Part shown: piece after piece, positions 1 to 7,137 of the stretch
Layout of the letters: every line of letters begins with the position of its first letter
Position numbering within the stretch: the first letter of the stretch is position 1
Source: Acidithiobacillus ferrivorans
GTDB taxonomy: Bacteria > Pseudomonadota > Gammaproteobacteria > Acidithiobacillales > Acidithiobacillaceae
Direction: 5' to 3'
Length of the DNA: 32,012 nucleotides
NCBI GenBank assembly: GCA_018853935.1
Contig: JAAOMR010000098.1
Coordinates: forward strand, 1 to 32,012
Notes under the pieces: generated by a model
Database searches by the model: none
What the model was told of the DNA's origin: nothing
The model's input: only the letters and a program-made list of their open reading frames with translations
Made by a program: the position numbers and the translations under genes

Positions 1-265
1 GAAAAAGGCCCGCCGTGAGACCCAGCGCCGCACCTGCGGCGAGGGGTGCAGCGTAGATGTGGGGGAAAATCCCGGCGGTGCGAGCTACGTCAAAAATGGC
101 CGCGGGACTGATTAAATGTGATGATTTATATAGCGATATTGCTTCCCATATTGCGCTGTAGCCGAGAGCGAGACCGCCGATGCCGCCCAGGCCGACGATC
201 TGGAGAAAGCCGGAGCCCGTGGAAAATCTGGGGTCATTTGGGCCGGTTGTGTTTGGGTTGCTCAT
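1..265 (-). CDS. N-terminus of a membrane protein, possibly the conjugative coupling protein (partial)
   Basis: Only the first 88 codons are in the window; the frame is open to the left edge. The ATG at 265 is preceded by AAAGGAT at a good distance. The visible protein has a polar start, a hydrophobic glycine-rich segment at about residues 19-42, a short loop, and a second hydrophobic segment from about residue 69. Two membrane segments around a small periplasmic loop are typical of VirD4/TraD/TrwB coupling proteins, and the gene follows a MOBF relaxase in the same direction, which would fit. No ATPase motif is visible because the gene is cut, so the coupling-protein call is inference; another small transfer membrane protein is possible. 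Confidence 0.5.
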   Translation of the reverse strand, partial: MSNPNTTGPNDPRFSTGSGFLQIVGLGGIGGLALGYSAIWEAISLYKSSHLISPAAIFDVARTAGIFPHIYAAPLAAGAALGLTAGLF

Positions 266-271
266 GATAAA

Positions 272-297
272 CATCCTTTGCCCCCGCGACCGGGGGC
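272..297 (-). promoter_or_regulatory. GC-rich hairpin beside the ribosome binding site of the partial membrane gene
   Basis: A perfect 6-bp stem (GCCCCC at 280-285, GGGGGC at 292-297, 6-nt loop) lies in the gap between the 92-aa gene and the partial membrane gene. The ribosome binding site AAAGGAT (272-278) follows directly on the minus strand. There is no run of T, so it is not a classical terminator. It may limit translation or protect mRNA; the role is inferred. Confidence 0.35.
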
Positions 298-326
298 GAT
301 AGATGGATGAAGGAAGGAAGGAGGGG

Positions 327-605
327 TTACTTGGGCAGGTAGCCGCGCAAGTCGTCAAGATTGCAGGGGTGCGTGAAGTACTTGTCAGCAATCGCATGTT
401 CACCGGCCTGCTGCAGCCCGGACCAATACTTTTCATACAAATCGACAGCACGGGCTGCCGCGTCACGCTTTTCGTCAGGCGTCATGTCTTCGGCACAGAC
501 GACGGCACCATCGACAATTTTTGGGTCCCAGACCAGACCGGCCCGGGTCAGTGCGCCCAAAATTTCGTTGGCTTCGATCTGTTTTGCTTCGCTATCTTTG
601 ATCAT
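327..605 (-). CDS. Small hypothetical protein of the conjugation region (92 aa)
   Basis: I do not recognise a family. The start at 605 was chosen because AAAGGACA sits 6 nt upstream; a longer reading from 668 would run into the promoter-like element at 652-684. The protein is mostly helical and acidic, begins MIKDSEAKQIEANEIL, and has no membrane segment or cysteine pair. It has its own promoter-like element and follows the terminator of the relaxase gene. With the partial membrane gene downstream it forms a unit separate from the relaxase operon. A transfer accessory role is inferred only from position. Confidence 0.7.
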   Translation of the reverse strand: MIKDSEAKQIEANEILGALTRAGLVWDPKIVDGAVVCAEDMTPDEKRDAAARAVDLYEKYWSGLQQAGEHAIADKYFTHPCNLDDLRGYLPK

Positions 606-651
606 GATCAATGTCCTTTTTGGCGGAGCGCGACGGTGCGCCGCGCTCTCA

Positions 652-684
652 TGTATAGGTGTCGGCATTCAAAAAAACTGCGGA
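652..684 (-). promoter_or_regulatory. Shared promoter/operator element, copy A
   Basis: Read on the minus strand: a GCGG-type box (here TCCGCAG), seven T, GAATG, about five bases, CACC, then TATACA, which fits a -10 box. It lies about 47 nt before the ATG at 605 and directly after the relaxase terminator. Four other copies occur at 4759, 5515, 5947 and 14213, each before a gene start. There is no TTGACA-like -35 box, so the T-run or a bound regulator may replace it. Confidence 0.65.
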
Positions 685-692
685 TTTTGACG

Positions 693-722
693 AAAAAAGG
701 ACCCGCACAATATGGTGCGGGC
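693..722 (-). terminator. Rho-independent terminator of the relaxase operon
   Basis: On the minus strand an inverted repeat with arms around CCCGCAC and GTGCGGG is followed by TTTTTT (plus-strand A run 693-698). It lies 27 nt after the relaxase stop codon and just before promoter copy A, so it separates the relaxase operon from the next unit. Confidence 0.8.
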
Positions 723-749
723 CAGATGACTTATTGGTTAGTGCTGGCT

Positions 750-3700
750 TCAGTCGCTCAGCTCCAGTTCTGGCTCCGGTTGCGTTTGCGCCGGCGCCGG
801 TGTCTCGGCCACGGGTTCCGCTGCAGGTGCCTGCCCTGTCGCTGCTGTGTTGTCGCTATCGCGCGCCGCGTCTGCGTTTTCCGCCACTTTCTCCATTGCC
901 GCATCAACCTTTTGGGTGAATTTGTCGCTGCCCAGATCTGGATCCATGGCATCGGGCATATCAATAAAAGCGGGCGCTTGCTCTTGCAAAGCTTGCTGCG
1001 CTGCACGCTTTTTAGCCAGATCGCCGACACCTCCGGACTCCCGATCCGCTTCCTGACGCGCCTTCTGAAGCTCTTCGTAAGACTCCGGCGCTTTGGCCCG
1101 CGCCGCGTCCATCGCGAAATGTTTTTCCGCGAACTTGCTCCAAGCTTTCATGAGCCGATCCATGTCGTCGGTGATGATCGTCAAGGCGATTTTTTCGCGG
1201 GAGCAACCCACGTAAGCGAGTTCCGCCATCGCCTGCCTCGCCGCTTCACCGACAAGAATGGTGCGGTCTACCGTCGCACCCTGGCTGCTGTGAATAGTGC
1301 GAGCGTAGGAATAGTCCAGCGACTCAGCCTTACGCGCGTCAATCGCCAACATTCCCTGATCTGTTTTGATAAAAACCACGCCCGCCTCTTTATCTATGCC
1401 GATCACCTTGCCTTGAGTGCCGTTTAATACTCCTTTTTCCTTATCGTTCTGGCGAAACATCACCTGATCACCGACTGCAAGCTCCATTTTTCTTTCGGCG
1501 AAGGCGTTCAACTTCGCCTTCGCGGGATCAATCTGGATATTGGTGTCTTGATTCGCAAAAGACTGCAGCGATAACTTGCCGCCGCCGTTGTCAGTCACCC
1601 GCCACTGTGAGCCTTTCGCCGCGATTACATTGCCGTCCGCGTCTTTGAATTCACGATTAAACTGCACAATTACAGCATCGTCCGGATCCTTTGCTGCGTA
1701 ATGCACTGCGCGCGTCGCACGTTCACGGGTGACGTCCAGCTTATCCAGGGCCGAGATCGTCATGCCGTCGCCAAGGCTTCCTTCGGCTTTCATGCCTTCT
1801 CTGACTTTTTCGTTGATCATCCGGCGCGTCTGGTTTGTCGCCGCCAACATCAAGGTTTTCTCGCGTTCCTCCGGCGATAACGCCAGATATGCGTCGGCGG
1901 CCGCACGGGCAAGGGCGATTTTGCGGACTTCGGCCGGTGCTTTCGGCCCTTGTTGCTCTGCCGCAGACGCGCCCAGCCCCACGTAATACGCTTTCTCATC
2001 CAAGAATTTCCGCACATCGTCGCAGCTGTCCGATCCTTTATAATCATGATTTTCGGCGAACTTCATCATTTTTTCCGTCGCCTTTACGTCCGATCCGCCG
2101 CCAGCGGCCTGGGCTTCGTCTTTTTTGAGCGCGGCTTCGGCGTAGTCCTGATCTGTAGCTTGCACCTGCCGCATGTATGGTTTGGCTAATTCAACGCCCG
2201 TCGCCGCATCGCCTCGCGCAAACGCCTGCGCGATTTCTCGTAGTTGTGGATCCTTTTGGCGTTGGATTTCATCGATGTTTGCGTGCGCGATGGCGCCTGT
2301 TTTTAACAGTTGGGCAAACGGGCTGCCCGCTTCGACGGCCGCGAGTTGCAACGGATCACCGACTAAAATTGTCTTTGCGCCCTCGTTGTCCGCCTTTTGT
2401 AGAAAGGCATCCATATCCTTTGCTGATACCATGCCCGCTTCGTCTAAAATGTAGAGCTTCTTGCCGCCTTGCTCGTCTTCTTTCTGCTGTTTTAGCAACG
2501 CGCTCGCCAGCGTTCGGGTGTCGTCGCACCCTGCCGACTTCAATTCATGCGCCGCCGCTGCCGATGGCGCAACGCCAATAATTTCATATCCCGCCGCGCG
2601 ATACTGCTCGACGATCAGTTCCATGCTCGTCGTTTTGCCCGCACCCGCCGCGCCCACAATTCCCACATGGCGATCTTGAGTGGTGAGAGCCAAAGCAACG
2701 GCCGCTTTTTGGCCGTCGCCTAGTGTGAAACCCTTCTTTTGCTCAAAATCGCTGATTACACGAATTACTCTTGAGTCATCATCTGGCCGTCGCAAATCAT
2801 CAAGTCCGTGTCCATCAGCACTCGCATCACCTTGCAATAAACTTGAATCTTCCCGGATTTGGTCTGCATCCATACTGCGTTCTGACAGGCTCCGCAGGCG
2901 GTGCTGGGTGAATGGTTCAATTTCTTCAACACTGCTGACTTTATCGTTGACTGCTTTACTGCCTGCTCTGTTTCCATCGTTTCTACTTCCATAGTCTGGT
3001 TTTCCATCTTCAAGCTCCTGTTCTGTGAATGAAACATCTTTTGGTACAACGGGTTTAATTCCTTCGGAAATGTCGATAAGCGCGTCGGCTTTGCCTTGGC
3101 CCTCCCGCGCGCGATGCAATATCTCGGCTTCGCGATAAATTGCTGATTTCGTGGTAAAGTTCTGCTCTAACTTTCCCGTGCCGTCGCGGTCGCGATCGTC
3201 CACCCGCACAAGCCCGCCTTCCCTGTCATCCATGGCTCGTAAAATGTCTTTATAATCGACGTACCCAGCGCCGATCTTGACAGACTCGGCAATTAGCGCT
3301 GTGCGCGTAACAATCTCGTCGCGTTCGCCCAGGTGGCGCAAGGCGGATTTGATCACGTCCGCGCCGGTGATCTGGTGATCATCGGAGGGCGTGCCGCTTC
3401 GTTCTTTATCTTCTTTAATGGATGTGGCCGCGCGTTTGTTGGCATTTTCCCGGATTTCGCCCAGATCAACACCGGCTTCGCGGGCGCGGGCGCGTTGCTC
3501 GTACTTTAGATCCACCGAATCGATGTTTTTGTCTTTCGCCGCACGGGTGTTCAACGCCGCCGCGTCTTTTTGCGCACGCGTTGCGGTTTTGGGGTCTATC
3601 CCGTTGGCTTTGAGATATTCGTTGATCTGTTTTTTCCGTCCGGAAAACTGCTCTTCGGCTTCGCGGCTGATACCGCGCGCGCCAAAGCTCAGGTGCTCGA

Positions 3701-4415
3701 TGCCCTTATCGTCTTTTTCCAGCCTGGCTTCCAGATCGTACCCGGCGGCCTGCATTTTCCCCATGAGTTTTGCCGTCTGAATGTCACCCAAGGTGAAAAT
3801 TTTTTGATTGTTTTCGCCGTAGTCGTAACGCGCGGCGACCCATTTGCCGTCGGCGCGCTGAATCATAGATGGAGCGACCGCGTGGATGTGGAGTTGCGGA
3901 TCAATGGTACCGTCTGCGGCTCTTGCTGCTTCGTGCAGATACGCGGCCACCGCGACGTTCTCCGTGTATTCTGAGACAGCGCCGCCTTTCCCGACTCTCG
4001 CGTAAACCATCTCTTTACTGAAATACTCGTCGACGGTTTCTTGAACGCTCTCCAGCATCCATTGTTTAACCCGCTCGTCTGCGATGCCGATGATGCTTGC
4101 GGCCTTTGGTGCCGAGAACGTGAAGTCCGATCCCATGCGGCGCTCTTTGTCGTGCCCGCCGCGCCCGGATATATCTTCGCCTGCCATGGTTACGCCGGAC
4201 AGCAAACGCTCCAGATCATCACTGTTTATAGCGCCGGAAAGTCCTTGTATTTCAGCCCCTTTACCCATCCACATACTCGGGGCTTTTGACGATTCACTGT
4301 AATAGCCTGTGGTGTACTGCTCGCCGGAACGGGATTTATGCAGTTCTTTTTCTTCCGACACGTATTTTGTGACGGAAGCCGGGGAGCCGGACAGATGTGT
4401 CTCTTTGACGCTCAT
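750..4415 (-). CDS. MOBF-type conjugative relaxase-helicase (TrwC/TraI family)
   Basis: This 1221-residue protein nicks the transfer origin and unwinds the transferred strand. The N-terminal relaxase domain has candidate catalytic tyrosines Y18 and Y38/Y39 (compare TrwC Y18 and Y26) and the metal-binding histidines H161, H176 and H178 (DPQLHIHAV). The helicase part has Walker A GAAGAGKTT (588-596), Walker B ILDEAGM (656-662), a VGDPLQL motif and an SSQGAT motif near the end of the domain. Between the domains lies an acidic, low-complexity linker (about 440-550) that also carries an overlapping gene. The C-terminus is rich in Ala, Pro and Glu. TrwC has 966 residues and F TraI 1756, so this is intermediate. 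The start overlaps the stop of the 104-aa gene (ATGA), implying coupled translation. Confidence 0.95.
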   Translation of the reverse strand: MSVKETHLSGSPASVTKYVSEEKELHKSRSGEQYTTGYYSESSKAPSMWMGKGAEIQGLSGAINSDDLERLLSGVTMAGEDISGRGGHDKERRMGSDFTFSAPKAASIIGIADERVKQWMLESVQETVDEYFSKEMVYARVGKGGAVSEYTENVAVAAYLHEAARAADGTIDPQLHIHAVAPSMIQRADGKWVAARYDYGENNQKIFTLGDIQTAKLMGKMQAAGYDLEARLEKDDKGIEHLSFGARGISREAEEQFSGRKKQINEYLKANGIDPKTATRAQKDAAALNTRAAKDKNIDSVDLKYEQRARAREAGVDLGEIRENANKRAATSIKEDKERSGTPSDDHQITGADVIKSALRHLGERDEIVTRTALIAESVKIGAGYVDYKDILRAMDDREGGLVRVDDRDRDGTGKLEQNFTTKSAIYREAEILHRAREGQGKADALIDISEGIKPVVPKDVSFTEQELEDGKPDYGSRNDGNRAGSKAVNDKVSSVEEIEPFTQHRLRSLSERSMDADQIREDSSLLQGDASADGHGLDDLRRPDDDSRVIRVISDFEQKKGFTLGDGQKAAVALALTTQDRHVGIVGAAGAGKTTSMELIVEQYRAAGYEIIGVAPSAAAAHELKSAGCDDTRTLASALLKQQKEDEQGGKKLYILDEAGMVSAKDMDAFLQKADNEGAKTILVGDPLQLAAVEAGSPFAQLLKTGAIAHANIDEIQRQKDPQLREIAQAFARGDAATGVELAKPYMRQVQATDQDYAEAALKKDEAQAAGGGSDVKATEKMMKFAENHDYKGSDSCDDVRKFLDEKAYYVGLGASAAEQQGPKAPAEVRKIALARAAADAYLALSPEEREKTLMLAATNQTRRMINEKVREGMKAEGSLGDGMTISALDKLDVTRERATRAVHYAAKDPDDAVIVQFNREFKDADGNVIAAKGSQWRVTDNGGGKLSLQSFANQDTNIQIDPAKAKLNAFAERKMELAVGDQVMFRQNDKEKGVLNGTQGKVIGIDKEAGVVFIKTDQGMLAIDARKAESLDYSYARTIHSSQGATVDRTILVGEAARQAMAELAYVGCSREKIALTIITDDMDRLMKAWSKFAEKHFAMDAARAKAPESYEELQKARQEADRESGGVGDLAKKRAAQQALQEQAPAFIDMPDAMDPDLGSDKFTQKVDAAMEKVAENADAARDSDNTAATGQAPAAEPVAETPAPAQTQPEPELELSD
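2765..3007 (-). CDS. Small cysteine-rich protein nested out of frame in the relaxase gene
   Basis: This 80-codon frame lies on the same strand as the relaxase but in another frame, over its low-complexity linker (relaxase residues about 470-550). The ATG at 3007 is preceded by AGGAG with 7-nt spacing, a better site than most genes here have. The C-terminal half carries CGACQNAVW, then IQVYCKVM, then ICDG. The pattern C-x2-C-x2-A-x-W / YC-x2-M / CDG resembles small zinc-ribbon-like proteins of conjugative elements that I recall from similar loci; the family name is not known to me. An acidic Met/Glu/Thr-rich N-terminus precedes it. Calling it a real overprinted gene rests on these two signals. 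Confidence 0.6.
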   Translation of the reverse strand: MENQTMEVETMETEQAVKQSTIKSAVLKKLNHSPSTACGACQNAVWMQTKSGKIQVYCKVMRVLMDTDLMICDGQMMTQE

Positions 4416-4726
4416 AGCTCATCCTCGAAAACCATCTGATCTTCTTTATCACAGCGAAAAGCTGCAGCGGTGGCAGCAGTTGCAGGGTTGATTTTCTGAC
4501 ACAAGCCCAGCGGTTCAGTCCCCTTTTTGATGCTCATATTTCTTTCTAAAACAGCTTGTATCCGCTGGTTGATTTGCAAAGAGAATTTTCTGGCTTCTTC
4601 ATTGCGCCACGCCCGGTGTTCATCGCGCGTCGGCATTACAAAATCAGCGGGCAAGTGACGCTTGATGACGTCAGGTAACGCTGCCAGCATTTCCAGCCGC
4701 TCTTTGTCTTTCTCCTGGTCTGTCAT
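4412..4726 (-). CDS. Small accessory protein upstream of and coupled to the relaxase (104 aa)
   Basis: No family recognised. The start at 4726 has AAGGAG upstream. The protein is charged and helical at the N-terminus, with QEKDKERLEMLAALPDVIKRHLP giving way to an arginine/glutamate-rich helix, and no membrane segment. Its stop overlaps the relaxase start by 4 bp, so the two proteins are made together. It is the first gene of the relaxase operon and faces the transfer origin. That is where R388 carries trwA, a relaxosome DNA-binding protein, and a similar role is possible, but I see no clear ribbon-helix-helix motif. Confidence 0.75.
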   Translation of the reverse strand: MTDQEKDKERLEMLAALPDVIKRHLPADFVMPTRDEHRAWRNEEARKFSLQINQRIQAVLERNMSIKKGTEPLGLCQKINPATAATAAAFRCDKEDQMVFEDEL

Positions 4727-4758
4727 GGCTTACTCCTTTTGCTTTTTAATCGGTCTCA

Positions 4759-4790
4759 ACCATAGGTGCCGCCATTCAAAAAAAATCCGC
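4759..4790 (-). promoter_or_regulatory. Shared promoter/operator element, copy B (relaxase operon)
   Basis: On the minus strand: GCGGAT, eight T, GAATG, GCGG, CACC, then TATGGT. It is about 32 nt before the ATG at 4726. The core from the T-run to CACC matches copies A, D and E closely; the -10-like hexamer is weaker here (TATGGT), which may mean lower basal expression. Confidence 0.65.
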
Positions 4791-4807
4791 CAAATTTTCA
4801 GGCCAGA

Positions 4808-5176
4808 TCAATGCCGCACCTGGCCGCCATCCGCAGCATCTACATCAGCATCTATCCATGCCCACTTTTTGCGTAAACGATCAGCCACCGCTTCCGGGTT
4901 GATGTCTAAGTGCAAGAAATACAAAGTCGCCAAAGGTCCCAATAGCCATCGTCTTGCGCTGTGCATGCTTCGTAAGTCGGGCGCGATTCGGGCTGGATTG
5001 CCCCGGTCATCGAGCCCTTGACTGTCGAAAACAGCGAGCAGCAGGATATTTGCAATGAAATCCCGGTCGCTCTGCGTTGCTGACTCAGAGCTAAAACGTG
5101 AGACTGCCGCGTCTAGCGCAAAAGCGTCCGACGCATGGGTGCCGGGGGCGGTGCTGGTGTGAGTGCTAATGTTCAT
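4808..5176 (-). CDS. Hypothetical protein of the transfer region (122 aa)
   Basis: No family recognised. The start at 5176 follows TTGGAGAAC at a good distance; longer readings from 5359 would overlap the gene upstream and have an unnatural, His/Arg/Pro-rich composition. The N-terminus is Ser/Thr/Ala-rich and probably disordered. It is followed by a helical segment with a hydrophobic stretch (FIANILLLAVFD) and a region resembling a short amphipathic domain ending in RKKWAWIDADVD. No catalytic motif is evident. It follows a 72-aa gene by 14 nt and is probably co-transcribed with it from promoter copy C, in the leading part of the relaxase side of the transfer origin. Confidence 0.7.
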   Translation of the reverse strand: MNISTHTSTAPGTHASDAFALDAAVSRFSSESATQSDRDFIANILLLAVFDSQGLDDRGNPARIAPDLRSMHSARRWLLGPLATLYFLHLDINPEAVADRLRKKWAWIDADVDAADGGQVRH

Positions 5177-5190
5177 AATGTTCTCCAAGT

Positions 5191-5409
5191 TTAGCGTGTG
5201 GTGGACTGTTTTGCATGGAAAATTAGGGCGCTGACTTGCGCTGCTTCGGCGTGCGGAGGCGGGCCGTGGCGGTATTCGATGCCGCTTTTTATGATGATGA
5301 AATGCAGGTGGATGATGTCGGGCGGGGTGTTGTGCGGCCATTTTTCGAGAGAGAACCACTCGCCGATGGTGAGTCTTTTTTGACCTGCGGCGTTGTATGT
5401 GAAGAGCAT
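5191..5409 (-). CDS. Small hypothetical protein (72 aa)
   Basis: No family recognised. The start at 5409 has AAAGGAC 8 nt upstream; a longer frame to 5493 would lack a site. The protein is aromatic- and His-rich, with KRLTIGEWFSLEKWPHNTPP followed by a hydrophobic strand IIHLHFIIIKSG. It looks like a compact soluble domain and has no cysteine pair. It is the first gene after promoter copy C and is followed 14 nt later by the 122-aa gene. Confidence 0.65.
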   Translation of the reverse strand: MLFTYNAAGQKRLTIGEWFSLEKWPHNTPPDIIHLHFIIIKSGIEYRHGPPPHAEAAQVSALIFHAKQSTTR

Positions 5410-5514
5410 GATGTGGGTCCTTTGGGGCCGGATGGCCCCCGCGGTGATGGATGTGGGAGTGGATGGTGCATGTCTATCTCCCGATTTTCGCAATAACGAC
5501 TGTGACTGTTCTCA

Positions 5515-5544
5515 CACTCAGGTGCAGGCATTCAAAAAATCCGC
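5515..5544 (-). promoter_or_regulatory. Shared promoter/operator element, copy C (divergent)
   Basis: On the minus strand: GCGGAT, six T, GAATG, then CCTGCACC and CTGAGT. The T-run, GAATG and CACC match the other copies, but the -10-like hexamer is degenerate. It is about 106 nt before the ATG at 5409, farther than in the other copies. It may serve as an operator rather than a full promoter. Confidence 0.5.
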
Positions 5545-5785
5545 GAAAATCGTCTCGACGAAATTCGTCGAAACCAAAAAACAACGCACGCACGCAAAGA
5601 AAGCGCACAAGATAGCGAAGCGCACTTATAAGCGGAGCCTTGCGGAAATGAGGGCAAATCTTGGGCACGGGAAACCGACCAGACAAAGCCCACCGCCATC
5701 GCAAATTGGCCCCGGCAGATGCAAAAGACACGGCAAGCCCGCGGCAGCGACACAAAGCCACCGCCAGGTGGGTTTGTGTGTAATA

Positions 5786-5806
5786 GCCTACTCCGAAGGG
5801 GTAGGC
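5786..5806 (+). other. Candidate oriT hairpin next to the relaxase nic region
   Basis: GCCTACTCC pairs with GGGGTAGGC around a 3-nt GAA loop (one G-T wobble), a 9-bp stem. On the plus strand it is followed by GTCTAACC. In R388 the hairpin next to nic also has a GAAA-type loop and is followed by GTATTGTCTATAG/CC. The similarity is partial, and the reverse strand also offers a TATT...CCC pattern after the hairpin, so the nicked strand and exact nic position cannot be set here. Confidence 0.45.
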
Positions 5807-5810
5807 GTCT

Positions 5811-5950
5811 AACCGAAAAAAAGCGAAGGAAAGCGAATAAAAACGAAGGAAAACGAAATATTCCGGAAACAAACGCTTTCCTTCGCTTTCCTTCGGAAGC
5901 TTTCGCTTTCGACCGAAAGTTTTCGGATTCCTTCGGAAATCTTCGCTTTT
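5811..5950. repeat. Array of fourteen 10-bp phased CGAA/TTCG units
   Basis: A CG dinucleotide recurs at exactly 10-bp steps: 5814, 5824, 5834 and so on to 5944, fourteen times without a slip. The first five units read (A)(A)nCGAAnnA; then comes a TTCCGGAA centre; later units are mostly TTCGnnTTC, with one or two in the forward sense. The spacing is close to one helical turn, so all units face one side of the DNA. The array directly precedes the stbA-like HTH gene. R388 StbA binds direct repeats upstream of its own operon, so binding by the 127-aa HTH protein, with a centromere or transfer role, is a reasonable inference. Confidence 0.8.
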
Positions 5951-5974
5951 TTTTTGAATGGCCGCACCTATAGA
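5947..5974 (+). promoter_or_regulatory. Shared promoter/operator element, copy D (stb-like operon)
   Basis: Nine T (5947-5955), GAATG, GCCG, CACC, then TATAGA at 5969-5974 as a -10 box. Its T-run merges with the last unit of the 10-bp array, so a protein on the array would touch the promoter. Transcription would start near 5981 and give a leader of about 30 nt before the ATG at 6013. Confidence 0.65.
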
Positions 5975-6012
5975 TGTGGGAGGCACAAATCGCTCACAAA
6001 GGAGCAAACGGG

Positions 6013-6396
6013 ATGGATGATGACGCAGTTTGGGATATAGGGCCGCGCAAAATAACGGCACGGGTTGCCCCATTTTTGGATGCAATAGAAGCGGCAAGAA
6101 AGGACGGTTGGTCCTGGGCGGATATCGCTTTGCGAGTGTCGCCCGGGGCGTCTGGCGATGCGGTGCGGATCGCGGTTCGGGAGTGTCGGTATAAGGGCGT
6201 TGAACAACGGGCCTTGCCAGTTCTGGCGGCGGCACCCCCTGCGGCGGGCAAGAACGTAATTAGACGCAGCGATACGGGCTCTGATGAAACGGCATCATCC
6301 GATCGTAGTAATAAGTCACCGGCTGGACGGTATGGTGCGGTTGTAGGTGGAAAGACGGAAGAGGAAGTGGCGGTGCTGTTTGAACGTAAATCTTAG
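6013..6396 (+). CDS. StbA-like DNA-binding protein (127 aa)
   Basis: First gene of the plus-strand stability/partition-like operon. The start at 6013 is preceded by AAAGGAG; the ATG at 5974 has no site and overlaps the promoter. The N-terminal half has a helix-turn-helix-like stretch (about residues 20-65: FLDAIEAARKDGWSWADIAL followed by a second helix). The C-terminal half is low-complexity, rich in Ala, Ser and Asp. The size (about 130 residues), HTH, position beside the transfer origin, and a following ParA-like gene all match R388 StbA, which binds repeats next to oriT and stabilises the plasmid. Sequence homology to StbA itself cannot be checked here. The adjacent 10-bp array is its likely binding target and would make the operon self-regulating. 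Confidence 0.65.
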   Translation: MDDDAVWDIGPRKITARVAPFLDAIEAARKDGWSWADIALRVSPGASGDAVRIAVRECRYKGVEQRALPVLAAAPPAAGKNVIRRSDTGSDETASSDRSNKSPAGRYGAVVGGKTEEEVAVLFERKS

Positions 6397-6429
6397 TAGT
6401 TCTCTGAGTTTCTGAAAAGGAGTGTAGTC

Positions 6430-7137
6430 ATGATTTATCTTTCGCACGGTGAAAAGGGCGGTACGGGGAAGTCGCGATTGGCAATGCTTGTGACCGATGT
6501 TTTGTTGCAGCGCGGTCGTGACGTGGTGGTTGTCGAAGGTGATAAAAGCGGGGCGGATGTAGGGCTTAGGTATCAGGATTTTTGCAATGTTGAGTTTATC
6601 AACTTGAATCGACCAGACGCGATTGAGGAGGCGTTTGAAGAGTTGGGCGCGGCGCTTGATAAGTACGGCTCAGATTGTGATGTTGTGATTAACCCCCCGG
6701 GGCAGGCAAGCGAGACATTGGACAAGTCTGGAGAAATGATTCTGGCATTAGCTAATGCTTTGGATCATGAAATTGTCGGTATGTATTCGCTTGGCAATCT
6801 GGATATTCATGTGAACAATCTTGCGAGGTCGCTCGACTCCGGGATCATGCAGTATATCGCTACTGACAAGCGGATCATCTCATTGTCAGGCAAGGTCGGG
6901 CTGAAAGAAAGTTTTGCATGGACCCGTTCTGATTTGCGGAAAGTTGTGCTTGAAGAAGGCGGCAAGGAGGTCTTTATTCCCGTCTTTAACCCTGAAACAC
7001 TGGAAACGAAGACGAGGACCATCGCGGGTCCGTTTTCTGCGATGGAGCGCAAGGATTCACCACTAACCCTTTCTGAAAAAATTCTGATGGGACGGTGGCT
7101 GAAGCAAGTAATGCCCGGTTTGAAGGAGGTGCTCTAA
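6430..7137 (+). CDS. ParA/StbB-like P-loop ATPase (235 aa)
   Basis: The protein starts MIYLSHGEKGGTGKSRLAM, with a deviant Walker A motif KGGTGKS (residues 9-15) typical of the ParA/MinD superfamily. VVVVEGDKSGADVGLR (about 34-49) matches the strand after helix 1 where ParA proteins bind nucleotide, and VINPPG (about 86-91) is a Walker B-like region with the usual Asp replaced. The start has AAAAGGAG upstream. In R388 the equivalent StbB is a Walker-type ATPase; IncP TraL is another conjugation-linked ParA homologue. It overlaps the next gene by one base (TAATG), so the two are translationally coupled. Likely roles are element segregation or positioning at the membrane with its membrane-anchored partner. 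Confidence 0.85.
   Translation: MIYLSHGEKGGTGKSRLAMLVTDVLLQRGRDVVVVEGDKSGADVGLRYQDFCNVEFINLNRPDAIEEAFEELGAALDKYGSDCDVVINPPGQASETLDKSGEMILALANALDHEIVGMYSLGNLDIHVNNLARSLDSGIMQYIATDKRIISLSGKVGLKESFAWTRSDLRKVVLEEGGKEVFIPVFNPETLETKTRTIAGPFSAMERKDSPLTLSEKILMGRWLKQVMPGLKEVL

Larger units (their letters stand above)
5410..6012. other. Divergent intergenic region: candidate transfer origin and control sites
   Basis: About 600 bp separate the divergent relaxase-side and stb-side genes. In order it holds promoter copy C (minus), an odd-length inverted repeat CGACGAA-A-TTCGTCG at 5556-5570, a gene-free stretch, a 9-bp stem hairpin at 5786-5806, the 10-bp phased array at 5811-5950, and promoter copy D (plus). 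Open frames across it have no good start or composition, and I reject them as genes. In R388 the same position between trwABC and stbABC carries oriT. The mobilisation role is inferred from this arrangement. Confidence 0.6.

Noticed and set aside
303-1427. Long plus-strand frame opposite the relaxase C-terminus
   Set aside because: It runs antisense over the relaxase, the terminator and promoter copy A, has Arg/Cys/Leu-rich composition, and no ribosome binding site.
5393-5812. Plus-strand frame across the transfer-origin region
   Set aside because: It crosses promoter copy C and the oriT hairpin, has no good start site, and its Lys/Arg-rich end comes from the repeat-like DNA.
5811-5950. Phased 10-bp array as simple low-complexity DNA
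   Set aside because: Slippage repeats would be near-identical copies; here only CG and its flanks keep phase while orientation switches, so I keep it as a protein-binding array.
5474-6235. Minus-strand frame of 253 codons over the phased array
   Set aside because: It covers the 10-bp array, promoter copy D and the start of the stbA-like gene; the Phe/Arg/Leu-rich stretch is what TTCGCTTTC repeats encode.
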